Positions 44,397 through 49,468 of a stretch of 49,468 nucleotides of DNA are shown here, piece after piece; the first letter of the stretch is position 1, and each line of letters opens with the position of its first letter. Position numbers and translations under genes: made by a program. Below the pieces are notes generated by a model that worked only from the letters and a program-made list of their open reading frames with translations, had not been told where the DNA came from and made no database searches. Origin of the DNA: Streptomyces rubellomurinus (lineage in GTDB: Bacteria > Actinomycetota > Actinomycetes > Streptomycetales > Streptomycetaceae); the NCBI RefSeq assembly GCF_000961885.1, contig NZ_JZKH01000059.1, forward strand, positions 1 to 49,468, written 5' to 3'.

Positions 44397-44942
44397 CTAA
44401 GCAGGCGCTCCCTCGGGCGTGAGAGCGGGCGGCGGGGCGTCGTCCATCTCGAACGCCAGCGGGAACGGCGCCCTCCCCGCCAGCCGGAAGTACCGCACCA
44501 ACCGGTGCTCGCGCACCGCCCGCGCCGCCCGCACCGCGTCGTTGTGGAACCGGCGGGCCATCGGCACCCGGCGCACCGCGGCCGTCAGGTCACGAACCGC
44601 CTCCTCGCCGCCCGGCTCCGCCACCAGCGCCGCCACCTGCTCCGGCTCCTCGAACACCGCCCGCAGCGCCAGGCTCAGCTGGCTCTCCGCCACCTCGCGC
44701 TGCTCGTCGTCCGCCTGCCGCGCCGCGTGCGCCGCGTCCAGCAGCAGCAGCGAGGCCGCCGGGTCCAGCAGCGAGGACGTCGCCAGCTCCATCGCCACCG
44801 ACGCCCGGCGGACCAGCTGCGCGTCCAGCGCCGCCCGCGCGGCGTCGATCCGGGCGTGCAGCCGGTCCAGCCGGCCGGCCGTCCAACTCAGGTACATGCC
44901 GAACAGCACCACGGCCACGCCGGCCCAGATCCAGGTAGTCAC
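44397..44942 (-). CDS. LemA-like membrane protein
   Basis: The 181-residue protein has one N-terminal membrane helix (about 3-20), followed by a helical region reading SWTAGRLDRLHARIDAARAA and ALDAQLVRRASVAMELA. The C-terminus has MARRFHNDAVRAARAV and a final FPLAFEMD. This order matches LemA: membrane anchor, RLxxLRxRIDxAWxxIDVQLKRR-like helix, then RRFYNDAV. LemA function is obscure. Start GTG (VTTWIWAG) chosen; no clear RBS. Between pdxS and the tautomerase-like gene. Confidence 0.68.
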   Translation of the reverse strand: MTTWIWAGVAVVLFGMYLSWTAGRLDRLHARIDAARAALDAQLVRRASVAMELATSSLLDPAASLLLLDAAHAARQADDEQREVAESQLSLALRAVFEEPEQVAALVAEPGGEEAVRDLTAAVRRVPMARRFHNDAVRAARAVREHRLVRYFRLAGRAPFPLAFEMDDAPPPALTPEGAPA

Positions 44943-44980
44943 GGACCGCAACGTTACCGGGTGTCACCCGTGGGCCCCGG

Positions 44981-45349
44981 TCATCCCCGAACGGTCGCGC
45001 TCCGGTAGCTGTCCCGGTCGATGTCCGCCACGTCCACCGCGGTGAACAGCCGCACCCCCGGCCCCGGCCTCACGTGCTCGGCCAGCAGTGCCAGCACGCC
45101 CTCGCTCAGCGCCGCCTTCGCCTCCGGCGTGCGGCCGGGGAACAGCTGGAACTGGACGAACACCTGGGCGTCGGCCGGCGTCCCGGTCGTCCCCACGACC
45201 AGCGACTCCACCGGACGGAACACGGTCTTGCACGCCTCCGGCTTCGCGTCGACGGTCTCCTCCGCGAGCCGGTTGATCGCCAGGCCGAGCGCCCGGCGGT
45301 CGAAGGTGTCGGCCAGGTCGGCCGAGTAGTCGACGGAGATCTGCGGCAT
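44981..45349 (-). CDS. Tautomerase-superfamily protein (CHMI-like)
   Basis: A 122-residue protein that begins Met-Pro-Gln-Ile, exposing the N-terminal Pro1 typical of catalysts of the tautomerase superfamily. The sequence (SVDYSADLADTFDRRALGLA, then FVQFQLFPGRTPEAKAALSEGV) resembles 5-carboxymethyl-2-hydroxymuconate isomerase. No HPC-degradation genes are nearby, so the substrate is unknown. GGGAG 6 nt before the ATG. Ends 38 bp before the LemA-like gene. Confidence 0.8.
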   Translation of the reverse strand: MPQISVDYSADLADTFDRRALGLAINRLAEETVDAKPEACKTVFRPVESLVVGTTGTPADAQVFVQFQLFPGRTPEAKAALSEGVLALLAEHVRPGPGVRLFTAVDVADIDRDSYRSATVRG

Positions 45350-45426
45350 CGGTTGCTCCCGAGGGTCGGCCGGATCGAACGGTACGGTCGCCGACCCTAA
45401 CCCCTGCCCGGCCCCGGCACCCGTGC

Positions 45427-46608
45427 TCAGTCCCGGGCCAGGCCGAACCGGCCGCGCCGGGTGCCGCGCACGTCCTCCACCACCGCGGCCTCCCCGGCCG
45501 TCACCGTCTCGTACACCGCCAGGATGTCCGCGCCGACCGTCGACCAGTCGAACCGCCGCACGTGCCGCGAAGCCGCCTCGCGCAACCGCTCCAGCCGCGC
45601 CGGATCCCCCAGCAGCCGCAGCGCCGTCCGCGCCAGCGCGTCCGCGTCCTCCACCGGGAACAGCTCCCCCGCGTCCCCGCCGTCCAGCACCTGCTTGAAC
45701 GCGTCCAGGTCGCTCGCCAGCACCGGCGCACCCGCCGACATCGCCTCGACCAGGATGATCCCGAAGCTCTCGCCACCGGTGTTCGGCGCCACGTACAGGT
45801 CCACGCTGCGCAGCAGCCGGGCCTTCTCCCGGTCCGACACCATGCCCAGGAACTCCACCTGGCCCCGGAACTCCGGCGCCAGGCCCGCGACGGCCTCCGC
45901 CTCGTCGCCCTTGCCCGCCACCAGCAGCCGCACCCCCGGCCGCTCGGCCAGGATCCGCGGCAACGCCGCCAGCAGCGTCGGCAGCCCCTTGCGCGGCTCG
46001 TTGATCCGCCCGATGAAACCGATCGTGCCCGGCTCCCCCTTCGCCGCGTGGCCCATCCAGCGCTCGTCCGGCTCCGCCTCCGCGAAGAACCCGACGTCCA
46101 CGCCGTTCGGGATCACCACCGCGTCGCCGCCCAGGTGCTCCACCAGCGTGCGCCGCGCGTACTCCGACACCGCGATCCGGGCCCGCATCTTCTCCAGGCC
46201 CGGCTGCAGGATCGGCGAGGCCGCGATCATCGCCCGCGACCGCGGGTTCGAGGTGTGGAACGTCCCCACCATCGGCCCGCTCGCCGACCACGCCGCCAGC
46301 ATCGACAGGCTCGGCGAGGCCGGCTCGTGCACGTGCAGGATGTCGAACCGGCCGTCGTGCAGCCACCGCCGCACCCGCGCCGCCGACAGGAACCCGAAGC
46401 TCAGCCGCGCCACCGACCCGTTGTACGGCACCGCCACCGCCCGCCCCGCCGAGACCACGTACGGCGGCAGCGCCTCGTCGTCCTCGGCCGGCGCGAGCAC
46501 CGACACCTCGTGGCCCAGGCCGATCAGGTGCTCGGCCAGGTCCCGGATGTGGAACTGCACCCCGCCGGGGACGTCCCAGTCGTACGGGCAGACGATGCCG
46601 ATCTTCAC
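45427..46608 (-). CDS. pimA: Phosphatidyl-myo-inositol mannosyltransferase
   Basis: The 393-residue GT4 glycosyltransferase has MKIGIVCPYDWDVPGGVQFH, HVHEPASPSLSM, VIPNGVDVGFF, a Rossmann linker GFIGRINEPRKGL, and the NDP-sugar motif ESFGIILVEAMSAGAPVLASD. It transfers mannose from GDP-mannose to phosphatidylinositol at the inner membrane face. GTG start with GAGGA upstream. Conserved order pgsA-acyltransferase-pimA confirms the PIM pathway assignment. Confidence 0.94.
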   Translation of the reverse strand: MKIGIVCPYDWDVPGGVQFHIRDLAEHLIGLGHEVSVLAPAEDDEALPPYVVSAGRAVAVPYNGSVARLSFGFLSAARVRRWLHDGRFDILHVHEPASPSLSMLAAWSASGPMVGTFHTSNPRSRAMIAASPILQPGLEKMRARIAVSEYARRTLVEHLGGDAVVIPNGVDVGFFAEAEPDERWMGHAAKGEPGTIGFIGRINEPRKGLPTLLAALPRILAERPGVRLLVAGKGDEAEAVAGLAPEFRGQVEFLGMVSDREKARLLRSVDLYVAPNTGGESFGIILVEAMSAGAPVLASDLDAFKQVLDGGDAGELFPVEDADALARTALRLLGDPARLERLREAASRHVRRFDWSTVGADILAVYETVTAGEAAVVEDVRGTRRGRFGLARD

Positions 46609-46680
46609 GGGTTCCTCAAGCTCCTTCGGGCGGTCGCGGCGGTCGCGGCGGTCGTACGGGCGGGGCGGGTCAGGGGCGGG

Positions 46681-47634
46681 TCAGGCGCCGGAGGCCTCGG
46701 CCGCCGGCTCGGCGGCCCGCGCCGCGGACGGCTCCCCGACCGTCCCGCGCACGGGCAGGTCGGCCAGCCAGAACTTCTGCAGCATGTGCCAGTCCTGCGG
46801 GTACTCGGCGATCGCCCGCTCCCACACCCGCGCCAGCGCCTGCGTCATCACCCGGGTCCGCTCCTGGCGGTCGCCCTCCTCCGGCGCCACCACCTCCGGG
46901 TGGATCCGCGCCCGCATCACCGGGCCGTCGTACCAGAGCGTCACCGGCAGCAGCGCCGCCCCGGTCCGCTGGCACAGCGCCGCCGGCCCGGCCGGCATCC
47001 GGGTCGCCTCACCGAAGAACGACACCTCGATGCCCGCCTCCGACAGGTCCCGGTCCCCCACCAGGCAGACCAGCCGACCCTCGCGCAGCCGCCGCGCCAA
47101 CGTGCCGATCACGTTCACCGAGCCACCGGTCAGCGCCAGGACCTCCATGCCCTGGCCCTCCCGGAACGCCACGAACCGGTCGAACAGCCGCTCCGGCTTC
47201 AACCGCTCCGCCACCGTCGTGAACGGATGGCCCTGCTGCGCCACCCACGTTCCCGCCAGGTCCCAGTTGCCCATGTGCGGCAGCGCTATCACCGCGCCCC
47301 GCCCGGCCTCCAACGGCGCCTTCAGGTGCTCGAAGCCCTCCACCCGGACGTCCCGGGCCACCCGCTCCCGGCTCCACACCGGCAGCCGGAACGACTCCAT
47401 CCAGTAGCGCAGGTACGAGCGCATGCCCGCCCGCGACAGCTCCCGCAGCGCCGCCTCGTCCAGCTCCGGCCGGACCCGGCCCAGGTTCCGCTCCAGCTGG
47501 AGCACCCGCTTGCCGCGCTTGCGCCACGCGTAGTCCGCCAGCCGGTCGAACAGCCCGCGCGCCCACGACTCCGGCAGGTGCTTCAGCACCCCCCAGCCCA
47601 GCGCGTACGCCCAGTACACCAGTCGGTCCGTCAC
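46681..47634 (-). CDS. Phosphatidylinositol mannoside acyltransferase
   Basis: The 317-residue LpxL/HtrB-type acyltransferase has an N-terminal hydrophobic segment (TDRLVYWAYALGWGVLKHL), HMGNWDLAG (catalytic HxxxxD-like), and GDRDLSEAGIEVSFFG. It is the actinobacterial PatA homologue that acylates mannose of PIM. The C-terminus is Ala/Glu rich. Start GTG (VTDRLVYW); the upstream GTG at 47670 overlaps pgsA by 20 bp. Neighbour order supports the role. Confidence 0.9.
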   Translation of the reverse strand: MTDRLVYWAYALGWGVLKHLPESWARGLFDRLADYAWRKRGKRVLQLERNLGRVRPELDEAALRELSRAGMRSYLRYWMESFRLPVWSRERVARDVRVEGFEHLKAPLEAGRGAVIALPHMGNWDLAGTWVAQQGHPFTTVAERLKPERLFDRFVAFREGQGMEVLALTGGSVNVIGTLARRLREGRLVCLVGDRDLSEAGIEVSFFGEATRMPAGPAALCQRTGAALLPVTLWYDGPVMRARIHPEVVAPEEGDRQERTRVMTQALARVWERAIAEYPQDWHMLQKFWLADLPVRGTVGEPSAARAAEPAAEASGA

Positions 47635-47650
47635 CGCAGGACGCCCCCCG

Positions 47651-48298
47651 TCAACTCCCGGCCGCCGCACGGTCGGCCTCGAACGCCTCGCGGCGCACGG
47701 TCAGCATCCGCTGGAACACCGTCACCAGGCTGCCCGCCGCCACCAGCCACAGCGCCACCGGCAGCAACCACTCCACGTACGGCACCCCGAACTTGTGCAG
47801 ACCCGCGACCCCGGCCGCCACCAGGCTGGCCACCAGCCGCTCCGCCCGCTCCACCAGCCCCGACACGTCGCACGGCAGGCCCTGGCTCTCCGCCCGCGCC
47901 TTCGTGTACGACACCACCAGGCCGCTCGCCAGGCAGAAGATCGCCACCGCGCACAGCAGGTTGTTGTCGCCCTGACCGGCGTACCACATGGCCAGACCGC
48001 CGAAGATCGCCGCGTCGGCGACCCGGTCCAGCGTGGAGTCCAGGAACGCCCCCCACTTGGTGCTCCGGCCCAGCTGCCGGGCCATGTTCCCGTCCACCAG
48101 GTCCGAGAAGATGAACAGCGTGATCGTGATGGTGCCCCAGAAGAACTCCCCACGCGGGAAGAACACCAGCGCACCGGCCACCGAACCGGCGGTACCGATC
48201 AGCGTCACGGCGTCCGGGCTCACGCCCAGCCGGATCAGGAACGCGGCGAACGGGGTCAGAACACGTGTGAAGAAGGCACGCGCGTATTTGTTGAGCAT
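47651..48298 (-). CDS. pgsA: CDP-alcohol phosphatidyltransferase (phosphatidylinositol-phosphate synthase)
   Basis: The 215-residue membrane enzyme has the CDP-OH-P signature DLVDGNMARQLG with GAFLDSTLDRVAD, all eight key positions present, and about six membrane helices. In this actinobacterial context (next to the PIM acyltransferase and pimA) it makes phosphatidylinositol phosphate from CDP-diacylglycerol and inositol phosphate rather than PG phosphate. Start ATG (MLNKYARAFFTRVLTPFAAF); GGAAGG is very close, so a further-upstream GGAG may be used. Confidence 0.9.
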   Translation of the reverse strand: MLNKYARAFFTRVLTPFAAFLIRLGVSPDAVTLIGTAGSVAGALVFFPRGEFFWGTITITLFIFSDLVDGNMARQLGRSTKWGAFLDSTLDRVADAAIFGGLAMWYAGQGDNNLLCAVAIFCLASGLVVSYTKARAESQGLPCDVSGLVERAERLVASLVAAGVAGLHKFGVPYVEWLLPVALWLVAAGSLVTVFQRMLTVRREAFEADRAAAGS

Positions 48299-48588
48299 GG
48301 CCTTCCCAGCCGCTCCGATCCTCCAGGCACCCGCCTGGCGCGGCACGCGCGGCAGACGGCCGAACGGATCAGCCCGTCCGGCGCAACCATCGTAGCCACG
48401 CCCGGGACACCCTCCGTCGCACGCACCGCCGCTCCGCGCACCGGCCGCCGCCGCACACACGCACGGTCACCGACCACCCGTACGGCGGGCGCGCCGACCA
48501 CCCGCACGACACGCGCCACCGCGACACCCGACCCTAGACTGCCAAAGACTGCCAAGAGACAGCCTCGGCGCCACGGGAGGAGACCCCG
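48299..48588. promoter_or_regulatory. Divergent promoter region of pgsA and the EF-G-like gene
   Basis: This 290-bp gap has no supported gene. A good -10 (TAGACT) for the plus-strand gene is at 48535-48540, about 49 bp before the ATG, with no clear -35. A perfect 10-bp tandem duplication (AGACTGCCAA, 48536-48555) overlaps it and would place a second -10-like copy downstream. I see no operator for pgsA. Confidence 0.45.
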
Positions 48589-49468
48589 ATGCCCGACCGC
48601 AGCACGGCACGAGCCGGCCAGGCACCCGCCGTCGCCCGCCCCCAGGACCTGCGCAACGTCGCCCTCATCGGCCCCGCCGGTGTGGGCAAGACCACCCTCG
48701 CCGAATCCCTCGCCCTCGCCGCCGGCGCCACCGGCCGCGCCGGCCGCGTCACCGACGGCACCACCGTCTCCGACCACGAGGACATCGAGCACCAGCAACA
48801 GCGCTCCGTCCAGCTCTCCCTCCTCCCCCTCGAATGGAAGGGCGTCAAGATCAACCTGATCGACCCGCCCGGCCACCCCGACTTCACCGCCGACCTGCGC
48901 GCCGCCCTCCACGCCGCCGACGCCGCCGTCTTCGTCGTCTCCGCCACCGACCCCGTCACCGCCCCCACCCGCGCCCTCTGGCGCCAATGCGCCGCCGAAG
49001 GCATCCCCCGCGCCATCGCCGTCGCCAAACTCGACCTCGCCCGCACCGCCTTCGACGACATCCTCACCGCCTGCCACGACGCCTTCGACCTGGGCCCCGA
49101 CACCCTCCGCCCGCTCTTCCTCCCCGTCCACCACGACGGCCACCCGGACGGCAGCGTCGACCTCATCACCGGCGACACCTACGGCGACGCCACCCCCCTC
49201 CCCGACACCGGCCCCGCCCACGACAGCCTCGTCGAAGCCATCTCCGGCCAGGACGACACCCTCATGGAGCGCTACCTCGCCGGCGACCCCCTCGACCCCG
49301 ACGCCCTCGAAGCCGGCCTGCGCCGCGAAGTCCTCGCCTGCACCCTCCACCCCGCCGTCCCCACCAGCGAGAACGGCCTCGGCGCCGCCGAACTCCTCGA
49401 CCTCATCACCCACGCCTTCCCCGACCCCACCGAACGCACCCGCCCCCCCCCCCCCCCCGCCCCCGGCG
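48589..49468 (+). CDS. EF-G-like translational GTPase (partial)
   Basis: The first 293 codons of a protein of the elongation-factor-G-like family. It shows G1 IGPAGVGKTTLAES, G3 LIDPPGHPDFTAD (in place of DTPGH), a G4-like AKLD instead of NKxD, and LWRQCAAEGIPRAIAVAKLDLAR. The altered G4 resembles the EF-G-like actinobacterial paralogue rather than true EF-G. ATG with GGGAGG 8 nt upstream. The window ends before domain II. The last 26 bases contain a C16 run that may be an assembly artefact, so the final residues are unreliable. Confidence 0.85.
   Translation, partial: MPDRSTARAGQAPAVARPQDLRNVALIGPAGVGKTTLAESLALAAGATGRAGRVTDGTTVSDHEDIEHQQQRSVQLSLLPLEWKGVKINLIDPPGHPDFTADLRAALHAADAAVFVVSATDPVTAPTRALWRQCAAEGIPRAIAVAKLDLARTAFDDILTACHDAFDLGPDTLRPLFLPVHHDGHPDGSVDLITGDTYGDATPLPDTGPAHDSLVEAISGQDDTLMERYLAGDPLDPDALEAGLRREVLACTLHPAVPTSENGLGAAELLDLITHAFPDPTERTRPPPPPAPG

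Noticed and set aside
44981..45349. Tautomerase-like gene as part of an aromatic degradation pathway
   Set aside because: No degradation genes around; only the fold and N-terminal Pro are supported.

Overview
This window is about 49 kb of very GC-rich (Streptomyces-like) actinobacterial chromosome. Four things point to Streptomycetaceae: coding regions rich in G/C at third positions; frequent GTG and TTG starts; a Zur-type box controlling zinc-free ribosomal protein paralogues; and the conserved core order alaS-ruvX-mltG-aro, rpsD, aspS-hisS, relA-apt-secF-secD-yajC, ruvBAC-yebC-pdxTS and pimA-patA-pgsA. I cannot place the species. I see no integrase, transposase, tRNA, rRNA, CRISPR array or prophage.

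Layout. (1) 1-2.5 kb: a zinc-starvation ribosome-remodelling cluster. Five minus-strand genes (rpmB, rpsN, cobW-like, rpsR, rpmF) and a divergent rpmG share one Zur-like box; the ribosomal proteins lack zinc ribbons. (2) 2.5-6.5 kb: an accessory block with an XRE-cupin regulator and its palindrome, a DMT exporter, an ArsR regulator, a Nei-type DNA glycosylase and a P-loop protein with a proline-rich N-terminus. (3) 6.5-18.3 kb, minus strand: DUF948, DUF6167, alaS, ruvX, two tandem mltG paralogues, then aroE, aroC, aroK, aroB and aroQ, which encode five enzymes of the shikimate pathway. (4) 18.6-21.3 kb, plus strand: an NB-ARC/AfsR-like ATPase and a small TPR protein. (5) 21.3-29.7 kb, minus strand: rpsD with a long structured leader, rarA, an ABM-like protein, PPK2, a GNAT, aspS, hisS and an MBL-fold hydrolase. 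(6) 30-32.3 kb, plus strand: a membrane cyclophilin and a DUF349 coiled-coil protein. (7) 32.4-48.3 kb, minus strand: relA, apt, secF, secD, yajC, ruvB, ruvA, ruvC, yebC, pdxT, pdxS, a LemA-like protein, a tautomerase-fold protein, pimA, a PIM acyltransferase and a phosphatidylinositol-phosphate synthase. (8) From 48.6 kb, plus strand: an EF-G-like GTPase cut by the window end.

Most of this is conserved housekeeping DNA. The less ordinary observations are: a CobW-like protein without a recognisable P-loop; tandem mltG duplication with a Gln-rich cytoplasmic domain in one copy; a low-complexity insert in SecD; an internally duplicated ABM-like protein; an AfsR-like ATPase with no visible DNA-binding domain; several short tandem repeats sitting exactly on gene 3' ends, two of which place TGA in all three frames; a structured rpsD leader; and a change in strand composition over the last 5 kb, ending in a C16 homopolymer. 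I found no convincing wholly new multi-gene system.
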